Source: Symbiodinium natans (Eukaryota; Sar; Dinophyceae; Suessiales; Symbiodiniaceae). Taken from it: a DNA stretch of 64,000 nt. The stretch is taken from NCBI GenBank assembly GCA_905221605.1, contig CAJNDS010000038.1, positions 154,526-218,525 of the forward strand, written 5' to 3'. Shown here piece by piece: positions 22,037-35,800 of the stretch (position 1 is its first letter; every line of letters begins with the position of its first letter). A program made the position numbers and the translations under genes. Under the pieces are notes generated by a model. It did not search any database. It had not been told where the DNA came from and saw only the letters and a list, made by a program, of their open reading frames with translations.

Positions 22037-25000
22037 TGTGTATAAACACACAGAACAGACACTTCTGTCTGATTGATGCAAGATATTCGCGGCATGTCGC
22101 GGCTCCCGACTGAGGCCCGAGATCCTGGGCCTTGGCACAGCATTCAACCTGGACTCCCGAGGACAGCCCGGAGCAAAGGGCCCCACTCTTCGGCGCGGGC
22201 ATGCGGCATGGCAGAACATGACATGTAGTTATAGGCTAGAGAGTGGGGCAATCGGGGCCTTCGGTTGAAAGTCCGGTTTAGAGAGTTAGAGGCAGCCATG
22301 TGGGAGCTGCAGGCGTCTTAAGAACTCTTTGGGTTATTTGCCTTGATTGACACGCTGTTGTCGAGTCTTCCCTCGGCTCGGCCCAGGCCAGTCGCGTCAT
22401 GCACACTTCTACTGTTGTAGGCAGCGGGAGCAACTAAAACCTGCATCAGAAAAGTCTTTCTTGCAACCTCAGCCCAGAACTGAACCCCGAATTTGCTTGC
22501 CTGAGGTCCTTCAGATCTTCGTCCACGAATCTGCGGAAGACTCGGTGGCACCTCGACCATTCTGAGTTAACTTGATAGTGCAGCCAATCTCCAGGTTCTT
22601 GACGCTGTGGCCTATGGGGCACAGCCGCTGGGCTCCCTGGCGCCACAAGGAGTTCCCGTTTCTGAGTGGCTCCGGCAGCAGTGCCCGGTGGAAGGCCAAG
22701 CACGCGGTTTGGCAGCAAGAGCGGCCGCAAGAGTTTCTTAGAGCCTCACTGCTAGCTGGCTGACAAGTTGACACAAGAAGAGTATCACCACACGCTGCCA
22801 CTGCGAGAGATAAAGCACTTTGTTAAGCTGCTGAACATGGGAGCATGACAGATCACGTTATTCTCTCGTTCTGTAGGCCCATAGGCTTGAGCTGCCTGCA
22901 TTCATCAACTTTATGGCATCATTCGGAAGAGGGCAGTCTTTATTTTCTCGAGGAATGTCCCGATGAGGTCTTTACGCAAGAGTTCAATTGGACGGGGCTC
23001 AATTTGCACTGAATGACTTGTAAGGCCTTAAGAATGGCTAGTAGGTTTCCAACAAAGATATGGTCTGATATGGTGACGGAATCGTGCTTGCTACTTCCGT
23101 GAGAACAAGAGAAAGAAGTGCGAGAAGTACCCAATGAGCACACGGCACACACACGATTAAAAGCACTGCAGTCGCAGGGTTCTATCCGCGATTGGACGCG
23201 TGTCGCCTTTCCTTCTTCACGGCTTCCGAGAAGTTGCGATGTTGCGATGTTTCAGTTGGGCAAAGCACAGGTAGAGACCCGGATGTGCGCTAGATGATGC
23301 CCTTGAGGTATGTTTGTGCATCCGGACCTGTTCCTCGACACACATCGCGGTGACTTGGAATAACTTTTGGCCGCTCGAGTACAAAAGGCTGGACGGACTC
23401 TTATCCATGTGATGGTGGTGTTGGTACCACTGATGGCCCTCGTATGCCTGCACAGAAAATGCGGTGGAAGAGTCAAGGCATGTACGACCTCCAATATCGT
23501 TCCCAGTCATGGGTTCCCTTATAAACTGAGATGTCCTGAGGCCTCGTGCGCACTGTGCCCGTCAGCCCACGGCCCTTCGACCGCGCTGGTCTGCGCAGAC
23601 GCCTTCAAGAGCTCCTTGCACCTCACTTTGCAAAGGTGGCCAAGGACAGAGTTCGCAGCCAAGCTCTCGCATCTCCATCGCTTTCGTCGGATTTCGTCGT
23701 GCCCCGTGCCAGGATGAGTTCAAAGTTGCTTTCGGCTTTCGAGATGCTTGGCAGCAGCAGCAGCATCCTGAAGGATTCCTAGTTCAAGCTACATCCACAG
23801 CATCCACAGGAGTAGCCATGTCGTCCGGGGCTCATGTGAATCTCGCTCAGGAAAGAACACCGGAGACGGCTGCCACACACGTTTCACCCGAGATTGTGTA
23901 ACATCGGTTGCTTAAAGGCTGGTTGGCAGACATGTAAGTTGGAGAGAGTGGCTGCTGTGGCCGTGCAGGACGGAAGCGATCATGTATCTCTTAGACGCCT
24001 AGCCTTAGCCGAGCACTCCGCGTCCTTGTTGTCCTGATATGTCTTGATACCGTTGCCATGCAGGCTTGCAGCCTTCTGAATTAGGAACCCAGTGATATGA
24101 AGCCTTAACGTGCGCATGTTACCCGGCACTGGGGGGCTGCACATCCACTTCCCATAGCTTCTTATATACTTGTCGATTTTGTTGATTTTGCACAGGAATC
24201 GGCCGGCATTCTCTCAGTTCTCCGACGTGGCCCATGCGGTTCCGATTGTTTAATGGGCCGCTGGTGAATATTCACGATTTCGAAGTATGCCAGTGCACGT
24301 AGCCAAGTTTACAAGTCTATTACAGTTGGCCTTGCACTGTTCACTTGCCGATGGCGGGCTGGCACTGAGCACGCAGGCGTTGTGTTTTGCTTTTGCGAAG
24401 CGGGTCAGATCACTTGCGATGACCTGGGCAGGTCCGGAGCGGATGGCACGTGAGAGCAATTCCCTCAGAGCCTCAGAGCCCTCTCAGTTCGCAGTGCCCT
24501 CTCAGCTCTGAGCTGCTAAGGCCATGACAGCCTTGGGGCTGCCTTTTGCGCTCGGCTCAGACAGCAGACAGGGCTTTGCGTGCTCGACATCATATGTCCT
24601 CCCACAGAGCGCCACAAGAGTCACAAGAGCGACCCTGCAGGATCCTGCCCAGCTCCTCAGCTTCAGCGAGCCATGGGATGCCAGCTCCGTGGCAGATTTC
24701 AGCTAAGCACGATATAGCAGCAATATAGCACGCTCGGTGCTGAATTGGACAGAGGATGTCTCATATCCCGAATCAGCAACCCCCATCTATCTTCCGAGGC
24801 AAGGTGCAGATGCTGGACCATATGGCCCCTTGGCCTTATTGCCTTGAACCACTTCTGCATGGACCTGTTGACGATGATCTCTGCACTAGCCATTTGGGTT
24901 CTGCTTGTGCTGTTGACTCGGACAAGAACACAGCTGTAGCCAGAAAGAAACCGACTAAGCCTGCAGCTAGCAAAAATCATAATCCTCAACTCACAACTAT

Positions 25001-26841
25001 AACCAACAGTTTTGCAAGATGGCTGTTTTGCTGCCGCATTCCAAGCGGCCGGAATACAGGCCAGGCAGACACGATCCTGGTTAATCATCAGAAGGTTGAA
25101 TCTGCGCAGGTCCTTGAAGTATGCGTACCCGTGGGCCTTTGAGAATTTGCTGCACACCCTGGACAACACGCCGGACTTTTCCAACACACAGCTCCCGCAG
25201 CTGCACCTTGGCCCGTGATTCTGCAGCCTACAGCAGGGAGCAACAAAGGGCAGTTCGATTACGCTAGTGCTTGGTCGGACCGATTGTTGTGTAACTAACC
25301 AAGGCGGCCACAGACAGCAACATCCAGCGCACCTACGCCACATACGCCTGCAGCGGCGCGAATCCAGGCGAAGAAAGGGTACGACCTCGCACTTTCGAAA
25401 CTTGGTTCATGCTTGAGTGAATGGCAGGAGTGGGATACCTCAGATGTGACTACCTTGAGCCATGAGGTCGGTTGTGTGGCAATGGAATGTGTGTCAGACG
25501 CGCATATAGCATCACCAGTATTAAGCCAGATGAGGGAGGGAGACTGCAGGCCCTGGTCAGCCACTTGCAAACACAGGTGCTTCGAGGCAGCGTTTGATGT
25601 CTCAGGCGTCCATCTTAAGCATCAACTTTCCAACGTTGCCAGGCATGAAAAAGCGGCGATCTCGATCCCAACCCCACCTGTCCAAGGCCTGTGGCGGAAT
25701 TTGCCTTGGGAACATCGGGGCACTGTATACTTTCTATACGTTCTGCTGGCAAAGGCCATGCCGAAACTGGAGCAGTCGCTGGCAGAGAAGGCCACCGAGA
25801 GAACGTCTCTGCATGCTTAAGTCTTTCAGCTCGCAGTGCACACCACGACATACGAAGCTGACTTCATGCCGCTTTGCCTCGGTCAGGGCATGAGAACTAC
25901 TCGCGCCCGGAACTCCTATGGCAATTTCTTCGAGAAGGAATCGACTTGGGAGAAGGCAGGAAGAGTCAGGATCTTCATCAGACTCACATGGAGAACACAC
26001 AGACAATGGCAGCAGTGCACAATGGTGAGCACAGGTGGGCTTCCTCGGAGAGCGCACGATAAAAACTCTTCGAGCAGAAGCCTCGGACGCCAATGCCGGC
26101 CCACATGCGCGAGGACCGCGGCGTGGTGGGGCATGGGACCCATTGGGACTCATGCTACGTTTGGCTTGTGTACACAGATGCACTGAGGGAAATGCTTCTC
26201 AGGAGATGCAGGCCGAGCGTGAGATCGTGCACCAGATATCTCTGAAACTCCCTCAGCCGCGCAACCGCGACGGGATGATTTTCTCCGGTTAGTGTACAGA
26301 TTCCTGCATAGGGCCAGAACGGCAACTTTTAGACTTTCACCATTTCAAATCAGACAAATCAGAGCCAAGCTAAGCTCCCAGAGCATGTCGTGACATCATG
26401 AGCCCTTCAAAGGGCTCCACAACGCTCCGCACGTCGCAGACGTGCCGGGCTCCGGAAGCCAAGAGCCACGGCCACGCGAGGCATCAGCGGTGGACAGCCT
26501 AGGGCAGCCTCTGTGGCTTGACCCTTGCCATCTCCCTGCCGACCTTGGCCTTTTCCGTGTGCTCCCTGCAGCAAGGCGAAAAGAAGATAAAAGAAGCAGC
26601 TTGTCGAACCAGACTCTCGTTTCTACTTGCCTATGTAGGATGAGATTGTACGGCCAAGCTGAGGTCACACTAATGTACTCTGGCACTGCACCAAGCCATT
26701 TGTTCAAATGTTTCCTGCATTGTTGGTGCTATGTACTTCACCAGTTTAGTTAACTCTTAGGAGACCAGTCGCAGCGCAAGTTGGCGCACGAGGCAGGATA
26801 GTCCGACACTCCTCGCGGAAAGATTGGCGTCAGGATGGCTG
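22037..26841 (+). other. Unresolved region with candidate exons
   Basis: No family recognised. Candidate + strand exons, by codon-like composition only, are: about 22100-22235 (ILGLGTAFNLDSRGQPGAK), 22575-22735 (NLQVLDAVAYGAQPLGSLAP), 23546-23779 (GLRRRLQELLAPHFAKVAKD, ending TAG), 25370-25480 (KKGYDLALSKLGSCLSEWQE), 25620-25818 (GTVYFLYVLLAKAMPKLEQS) and 26195-26290. The minus-strand frame at 24699-25343 overlaps some of these and shows no domain. The region probably contains one or two intron-rich genes upstream of exportin-1. Confidence 0.3.
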
Positions 26842-29800
26842 GGTGATTCGGCGGTTGCTCTGGAAGCGGCGCAGGTCTTGACGCAAGTCCGAACTCATCC
26901 AGATTCTTGGTTTGCCGTGGACACGATCCTCGCCACTTCGCACAGTCCCCCTTCTTTGACCCGATACAGCTTGGTGAGCACACACTCCCAGCGCACTTTT
27001 GCCAGGTCCCGATACCAAGTTTTTCGCCGCTTGGTGAGCAATCACATTACGTCTGGGAAAACACAACACTTTTTGAACGGTTCCGAGGCGTTAAATGTGC
27101 TCGAACACGTCATCTCAACACGCTGGATGGTCTTAACTGACGCACAGCAACTCCTCCGCACTGGGACGTAGAGGTTTCCCAGCCGGTGCCCGAGCTATGC
27201 CCAGCCACAGTGACGTGAGCTGTGCTATCAGGAAGGCAGGCATCAAGAACTATGTGGCGCAAGCCTGAGAGGGACCCCATCCTGCTGCATCCTGCAGCAG
27301 CCTTCGCAGCTTGCAGCGCCAAAGTTCCCGGCTGATCAGGTTCAGCTTGTGATCAAGATCTCAGCCGACGAGCATTTTGCCACGACGCAAAAGCACGTGC
27401 TCACGAAACTGAATGAGATCCTTGCCCCAACCAAGTGAAGTGGTGAAGTGTGACGAGTGTAATAGCCCTTTGGCTGGGCCACGGCCCTGCTTTGCCTCCT
27501 CTGAGTGAGACCTCGTCTCAGGACGCTTGTGAACATCGTCAAGCAGGACCCCAACGTACGAACGACAGACGTACGCGTGTACCATAGACACAAAGGTTCA
27601 TTCAGCGTCCATTCAGATTCAGTGCCTGGTGGACAAAGAGCCCCCAAAATTCTCTCATCGCGATTCTGCCCCGCCTTATGTTGAGACATGCCAGGAGTGG
27701 CCACACGCCTGGGAGAACTTCATTCCAGACATCTGTGGCTCTTGCAAGACCAACCAGATCCTCGACCAAAGAGAAGCTAGAAATGATTTAGTTTTAAACA
27801 GTTGAAGACAACACCGAGAACACATCGGCATGAGCAAGACCTAGGCTTCTGTGCGAAAACAACCTCCGCATTCTGAACATGGTGAGCGAGGAGATCTTCA
27901 CATTTGGAAAGTCGCAGATGGTGTCGAAGAAGGTTTGGAGAAGGTACGCCTGGCAGCTTAGCCATGCCATCTGGGCCTCAGGTGGTCAAGCTGAAGGAAT
28001 CGCTGAATGCACAGTTTGCTGCCATTTACGTGCCTTGGCTTGCTTTAGCTAGGTCACGAGCAGTGCAAGCAAACCTTCAGCCATAGCCGAAGCTGGAACC
28101 GAGGAGATATGCAGTTACATTCTCAAGAGCCCCATGGCAGCACCCTTGCATGCTGAATATTCGTACAGGTAATGCTTCCGATGCCATCGCGAAGGAGTAG
28201 GGCTTGAGTAGGGTGAGGAACCCAATGCTCCCTACTAGTAGTCCCAGTGCTCCCTACCAGTACTTCCCAATACCTCCCCCATTGCCCCTCGTGCACGGGC
28301 ACTCGGCACCCTTAGGGCAGCTGGAGCAACAGCCCGTAGCCCGTGACGGCCGAGACCTGGTTCCACCCCCTTAAGTGCCCGCAAGCTCTCAGAGGCTCCC
28401 CTGCACCCCAAGTCCTGGCAACATTGTAACATCATGTTTTGCAAAGTCGGCTTTGAATTGCCGACGTCCAAGGCCACGTTCAGAGCCCTGGCTCTGTGAA
28501 GCCGTCCCTGATCACCACCACCCTCAGCCCCCTGGAGCGACATTTTGAAAAGCCGAGCCTCTGTGCTTTCAATGGGTCGGCACGGTCAGCCTTAAGGCAC
28601 CCTGGCGAACTTCCTGGAGTGGATTGGGCGCCTTAGCTGCGCAGAAGACCTACAGAGAAGCTCATGCTGAGTGTTGTAGCATCCTGTGTCGCCAGGTTGG
28701 CCTTTATTTTCGAGACCGACCTCATTCAGATGCTCTTGCTGCACTTCTGGGACCCCTTAGAGATGCTTGGGCTCAAAACAGGAACCTCGCAGAAACAGTG
28801 GCTTGTGGTCTTGGATAACTTAGTAACTTAGTAGCTATAAGCCTAAGCCGAGCTGTCAGCACTGGAGGTACCGCCTGGATTGCGGCCACCTTGGGCATAG
28901 CAGCGTCGCACTCCTTGCACTTGCATGTCTTCCTGCGCACGCCTTCCAGGCGCCCGATGCCTCAATGAGATCGCCTGCTTGCACGAGGGCGTGCAGCAAT
29001 ATCAGCCCCAGCTCGCTCCTGAGAGTGCTTCAGCCGCCGCGGGGCCCTTGGGCTGGGTTTCAATTTGGAATGCTCAGGATCATCCAGTGCTTCCAGGGCG
29101 TGGTTGAAAAGCTCCGCGGCAGCGCTTTGGGTCTGAAAGATTAAGCGACATTGGGCGATTCAGCAACTTTCCTTTCAGGGATCTTTCCTGTCAGGGATCT
29201 TTCAGAGCAGGCTATAGGGTTGAGGCTGTGGTCATTTGGCCGTGCAGGATTCAGCAGCTCCCCGAGAACATCAATGAGGCTGCCTTGTCTCCTTTGACCA
29301 ACACTTGACGTATCTTTCAATGCCATTGCGGCTGCCAGCATGAGAGGCATGATTGTTGCCAGATGTGCGACCAATTTTTAGTGGCCAGTTCACCCGTCCC
29401 ACACGCCCGGGATGACTTCTCGCCGATTCTCGCCAGGCTTGCGCCAACCTGCCTGGTCCGCAGCGCATCTTCTGGGAAGTTTTCCACAACCAGGCGGGGT
29501 GGCCCAAGCGCTCGCTGAGCTCACTGCGCATGATGGCATTCTTTGCTGTAGGTGGCCCTTCTGCTGACCGGCTTCTTGAAGCATCATATGGCCGCAATGG
29601 AGGCACGAGCAGGGCGCTCTGTATTCGGCCCTCAGCTCCTTGCCCTTCTGAGGCCCAGAGCCGGTACATGATCCCTGCCTTGAACTACCTGGTGAGGCAC
29701 GACTCCATACGACTCCTTAATTTCAAATGTCGAGGGCCTTGCACTCCATCGTGCATTGCCTGGCACTCAAGGATCTCCATGGGCCCCAACGAGGACGTAC

Positions 29801-32800
29801 CCACACTCAAGTAGTCTTGCTTGTGAGGGTGATTCAGCAATTCTGTACTAATTCAGTGCTGCCTTTAGTACGCAGGAGACCTTCAAAATCTGCGTTGAGT
29901 TCTGGCAGACTTTCAGCAAGGGTCCCAATTGACACGGCAACTCTGACTGGCCGCACTGCGGTACTCAGCAGTTGGCAATAGCTCATACTTCACGCAGCTC
30001 GCAGTTCAGGTGCGCGCGTCTACCTGGAGAATCAGGCACCCCAACTTTCCCACATGCAGGCACCGCGGCTTGGCAGCAGGCGCTTTGATTTGCCAAATGT
30101 CTGCACATCATTGCAGATCACTTCATACTGATGCCATGCCGAAGCGCCTTATCCGAGGCTGCTGATGGACACCTATCGCGACAACAGCCGATGCCTCGGA
30201 GCTCCACATGAGAGCAGGAATCTCCATGCAGCGTACAGTAGGAAAACCGAAGATGACAGAGACCCCTTCTCCAAGGCCAACGCGAGAAGCTGAAGCTTTA
30301 CGCCCCAGTCTTGGCAGAGGCAGCGGCTCTTGGTGGCTGGACTTTAGCCCCACGCTTTTGACTCTTCCAAGATCGGGGGGGGGAGTTCGAAAGCCACGCC
30401 ACCTTCATGCACCCTCTCCGCTTTTGCTTAAGCCCTTCGGTTATGTGATTTGTTTTTTGGTACTGTGGGCGGGGGAATATACTCACGTAAACGCAAGCCC
30501 TGCTGAAGGTTTGGGAGTCTCTCGGGGTGTAGGGCGGACAAAGACGAGCCATTCCCAGCATGAACATCCGAACGGGGAAACTTTGCTTCCTGAACCCCCT
30601 TTCCTAGCACGGGCCCATGGCTTGGCCGTGAACTGTCAGGTGCGGCAGGTGCTGATCTCCAAAATGGCAAAACCTCCGGAGGCAAATGGCTTCAGCAAGG
30701 TTTAGGGGAAGCTTCACTAGCCATGACCCCCTGGCACGTTGATGCTTGCAGTTTTGCAGCCCCTGGTTTTAGCACGTCAGCTCTCAACCTAAATGATTGA
30801 CAGATGAAAGGTGACCATCAAAGAGAACGAGGAGGGGCATATCGTGCAATAGCTCAGAGCACTTGTGAGCAGGCCCAACATAGGGAGACCTTTCAGTGGC
30901 CTCACGGACTCTCGGAATTTGCCGGACCTCGTGCTGGAACGATGTGGCCAAGCTGTCCGGCTCTATGAACATGAAGCATATGAAGCCGTAACGCAGATGT
31001 AAGCCCTTGTGCATGCGCATGCTGGAACTTTAAGCCCACTCACATAATTAACAAGAGCGCCAAGAAGAGAGCCATGTGCTCTTGATGGCCGCGGCCCAAT
31101 TTGTGGCTGTATAGAGCCTTCACCTCAGCCAAGCTGCGTTGGCCGCATCGTCCAAGGGCAGTTTCAATAGATGGAGCCGTTCTCTCTGCGTGGGTATCCA
31201 GGCTGGACCGGTTCCCGATGTCGCAGCGGTTCCGGCTTTCATGGAGGATGACCTGTCAGGCCATGCCATCCGCTGTAGCGTAGCATGGCTGAAAACATCT
31301 GAAAACCATGCGATGCTGCGCGCCACTTGTGAGGCGTAGTAGCTTTGCCCCGGCGGCAAAGCGCAACTTGACGGCATTGAACCGACCTGCTGCTGCTGCT
31401 TGCGTGAAGGAATGTATGCCTGAAAAAGGGTCTTTAGGAGTTTGCAGAGTGAGTTTGCAGTGAGGCGCAGACAGAACCGGAGGAGGCGAAAGAGGGTGTA
31501 CCTGTCAGTGTGTTGACCAGGACTGCATGCGACAAGGGCAGAGATGAGAGGGTGGGAGGCCTGTAGGTCAGACAAGAAGAAGCTTCAACACCAAAAAAGC
31601 GCCAAGGGCTCTGAATCAGTCTTCTTCCTGACGTAAGCTGCGACATGTTCTTTCCAAAGCCTGCACGACAGGATTGCAGAAGACAAGACTTTCGAGACTG
31701 CAACGCTCATTGTGATTGTGATTAATGCCTTGTGGATGTTTGTAGCACCTCGGCGGATGGAGCTTTCAGACTGTCCTTGAGTCGCGTGCTGTGCGGCCGC
31801 GCGTCCTGCATCGTCTTGTTCTCTACACACGCGCTTTCTTTCGCTTGCCACGAGCTCTGATCCGAGGATGTGGAGTGGAATCATGTCAACTTGATGGCGA
31901 ATGGAAAGCTGCCCCTGGAGCCCTGGAGCATCGTGCTGGAGAACTGCTTCTGCGGTTGGCCACCACAGAGCTGTTTGCAGATCCGGTTGCAGGTTTCAAT
32001 CGGGACTGTCCAACAGCCGTTTCACCTCTCAGGTTATTTCACCATGGAAATAATTATCCGATTCGGTGGAGCTAGAACCTGGTGTTCCTGCTGCAACTTG
32101 GCTGCGCGGTAACCGCGGCAAATTCCGAACGCATTTGGAAACTGATATGCTGGTAACTTCAAACCTGAGGTAGAGATGCTTGGTTTATGTTCGACCTGGC
32201 CCTGGCACTTTGGCACAAAGTTGAAGACGGAGGATTTTCGAATAGATCGGAGGCTTTGTTCATCGTCAGGTGCTTTTGATGGTGCTGGAGACCTGGGTGC
32301 TGCCACTGGTGGAACTTCTCGGCCAAGGCTACGGGGCTCAGAACACATGGGCACACTGCGTGTCGTCGCAACCAGTCCTAGCCCATGTCAGGCGGCCCAG
32401 ACGTTTCGGGCCTCTCAAGCCTTCGTCTGCTGCGATTGCTGCGCTTGACACGCCGCTGGGCATGAGAACTCGTGTGGCCGTGTGAGCTGTGTTCCCTGAG
32501 ACGCTGAGGCATGGCCCTGCGCTCAGCCCACGATCTCTTTTCACTTGGTCGCCTGCAGATGATTTTTCGTATGCGCAAGCACTGTCTGCAGGTCCGCTTC
32601 ATGCGATTCTTCCCAGAGCTCCTGACGCTGGTGCGAGGAATGGCGCGTGCCATGCAGCGGGGTTCCCGGTCGTGGGGGTGAACAAGGCGTACAACAAAAC
32701 AATACCAAAATGTCATAACGATACATTAGTACAAGCGTACAACAAATGACCGTATTATATAGTACACATGTCATATACCGTACTTACATGATGTTCTAAG

Positions 32801-35800
32801 AACTGGTGCTACAAGTCCAAGAACATCACACAACATTGCGGAGATATAGTAAACACAATATGCCGTAATACAGTAGTACAATGATTTATTGCTGCGGTCA
32901 TTTGCTCTGCAAGGTCCGTTGCGTGGGTCTTGCTCTTTCTCCTCATCGTCACGTACATCTTCGTTGCTCGGCATGCCGGATGCGCTGATGAGTACTGCAA
33001 AAGTTAAGCTACTTGTTATTGTTGTTTGCACCATAGCCTTAGCTGTCACGGAGTCATCGCTTGTGCTTCGAGGCTATCGTGTTCACCAGTCAGCTCGGCA
33101 CTCCGAACTACCAAAGACCACCAGAGCTCATAGACGCCGAGGATCCACTTGACGCGTGCTTACGCGGCTCTTGACCACAACTGCTTGAGATGAAAAAGGG
33201 GAAATGCATCCGCATCCCAAGGCCCCGGAGCTTTTCAGCGACATGCCTTCAAGCATGATGTCGCTCTTCACGCATGGGATTCTGGGTGCCTTGGTGAAAA
33301 GTGCGCAGCTGCTGTCGCAGAGTCGAGCGTCGAAGTTGCTGAAGAAGGATCTGATGTTTCTAGTGCACAGGTGACAACTTGCACTTTTTCCTGATCACTT
33401 TGCAGGAGGACAGAGCATGTGGCATGGTCCATCTACCGTGTGAGACTCCTTGCATTCTGTGTAGGAGAGCGTGCTGTTGATGTGGCTGGGCATCGTCTTC
33501 CTGGTGCTGCCCCTTGTCTCAGCCAGAGCCCACTATAAGGTCACGGCCCACTACAAGGTCACGAAGCTCCAACTGTTCCAGTGTCGGTCAATGTATGATG
33601 AAATGGTATGTAACATACTGTGATACAACGAGATCATAATATACTAGTATACTGGAACAACATATTATGAATAGCGTCATAAGATCATCTTAGTAAACGA
33701 GAATATTGCAATAATTCTATCAACATAGGAATGCGCTCTGAAGCCTCGAGGTGTGGCATCAGCTTGCTCAACATGCTTATTGGAATTCTTTGCCAGGTCC
33801 GGGCCCCCAAATCTTCCGCAGCTCAATCATCAGACAGACTCGCTTGCTTCTCGCAGGTAATTGCAGATAGAGCCTTGCCTGCAATGGATGAAAAGAATCA
33901 CAACACGTAGTCCAAAAAATCATATACGCATGCATTTATGTTTACAAATCTTGATGTATAAAGCAGTTGTGTGACGCTTCCTGCACTTTTATGGAAGAAC
34001 TTACTAGTATGGCTTTTCCAGTGTCATGCAAAGCCAGGTTCCAAGGAGGAGGAGAAAGCGCAAGAGCAAGCCGATCTGGAGAGACTTCTAAAGGAACTCT
34101 TCGAGGCATCAGAGCGCTTTCATGAGTATCCTTAGTCGAGTGACTATAGTGACTATAGTGATACACCAATATTATACACACTCACTAGTGGTTACGCACT
34201 TATATTTGCACTTGTATGGTCTCTAGGCAAGAGTGGCAGGGCTTCGGGCCTCTTGCAGCAATGCACGGCCGTGCACGCATCGTGCCCTCAGCACCCACTT
34301 GGAAGGGATAATCGCAGGATCCATTGGGTTGAGCCTTGTACCAACGACACGGTGGCAACGCAGACCTAAGTACTGTCGGTTGTTGAAGCGCCTCTCGGCC
34401 CATGGTTCACCGCACTTTTGAGTAGATTACACATAGGTGGTTGTGAAACCGCCTCGGTCTGCAAATGCGGGCCTGTGACGGAGGCCGCCGACCGGAACGG
34501 AGATGGATCGATCTCGGAACAGGACCTGGGAACCGGGCGCCTGGTGCGATGCTAGGATTCCAGGATATTCCAGGCATCTAGGTATCTAGGCATCTGTGAC
34601 AGTTGCATTCGGGTAATCCGAGGTCGAGGTCTCGTTCACTAATCAGATTGCGAAGGTCTCCTTCTTGAGGCTAAGGATTGCAATTGTGCAGTTCATATTA
34701 TTTGAGACTTCTATAGGTGCAACAGACACGGGAGGTAATGCGACCGCCACTGACCTTGTTCTTGAGGGTCTTCCCAATCAAGATGAACTTGTTTAATTGG
34801 AGTCGACAGGTGCTTTCCGTTTTGACTTTGGTTTCACAATAAGGCAAATACATGCTGCAATATGCTAGAGATAGTCTAGATTTACGGAGATTACGAGATT
34901 AGACGAGACCATGACAGCAAAAGCCCCACGGGTACCTGTTCTAAGGGGCCCTATATCAGTCTCGAAGTTCGCGGACGATGTGCAGGAATGGTCACGGGTG
35001 GCATCAAGTAAGCGCTGCCAGCAGCTGATGAAGAGGCACGTCGGCATGAGGGAACCGATCTCCTGAACTCAGGGGGCTGTGACACTCGTTTCCAAGGTAG
35101 AGCTGTATATTTTGTTTTTCTCGTTTGGTCCCAGACAACCACTCGGTGGACGTGTGGTGATGTGCATGGCTGTGAAGGGCTAGCGGCTAGTCCAGCTGCC
35201 TCTGGTCAGGCTCGAGTTGGACGAGCGCAAGCCCGTGGCCGAGCGCCTGTCGGAGCTCCAGTCGACCATCTTTGGAGGTTGGGGGAGCCACGCGGGCATT
35301 TGGGGCGAAGGGGGGTGGGGGGGCGGGGGGCGAATAGGGTTTAATGCTTTTGCCATGCTTTGTTTCTTTTGTGCCGTTGGTTCCTGCCTGGTTGCCGCGC
35401 TTGCCGGATGACGACGTCCACGACAGCAGGCAGGAACAATAACAACAAGATCGTGTTCCTGTACCAGATCACGTGCTTTTCTTGCCTGTAGAAAGCACTG
35501 ACAGGCTTGCTTTTTCGCAGCAGGGTTTCGCATGGGTTTTAGCACCATGGACGTGCAAAGTCAGGGTCTGGAGATCACAAAGCCAAGAGCTTCTGAAATG
35601 GCGATGTTCTGGGGCCATGATTATTTGGAAATGTTATGTGCGTTGGCTTTTGTCAAGGCTGCGTTGTTTGTTGGTTTTGTGTGTGTTTGTGGGGGGGAAG
35701 AAAAAGGAGCCGCTGTACATGCAGTGAATGCCACAAGATGCTTGGCATGGCAAGAAAAGAGATGCCTCGCAGCAGTGAATATTCACAGGCACGGATATTG

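Noticed and set aside
24885-24906. Spliced-leader-like stretch (CTAGCCATTTGGGTTC)
   Set aside because: Only about 14 of 21 positions agree with DinoSL and no intronless gene follows.
24699-25343. 214-codon minus-strand frame
   Set aside because: No motif is recognisable, composition is unlike the clear genes, and all confirmed genes here are on the + strand.
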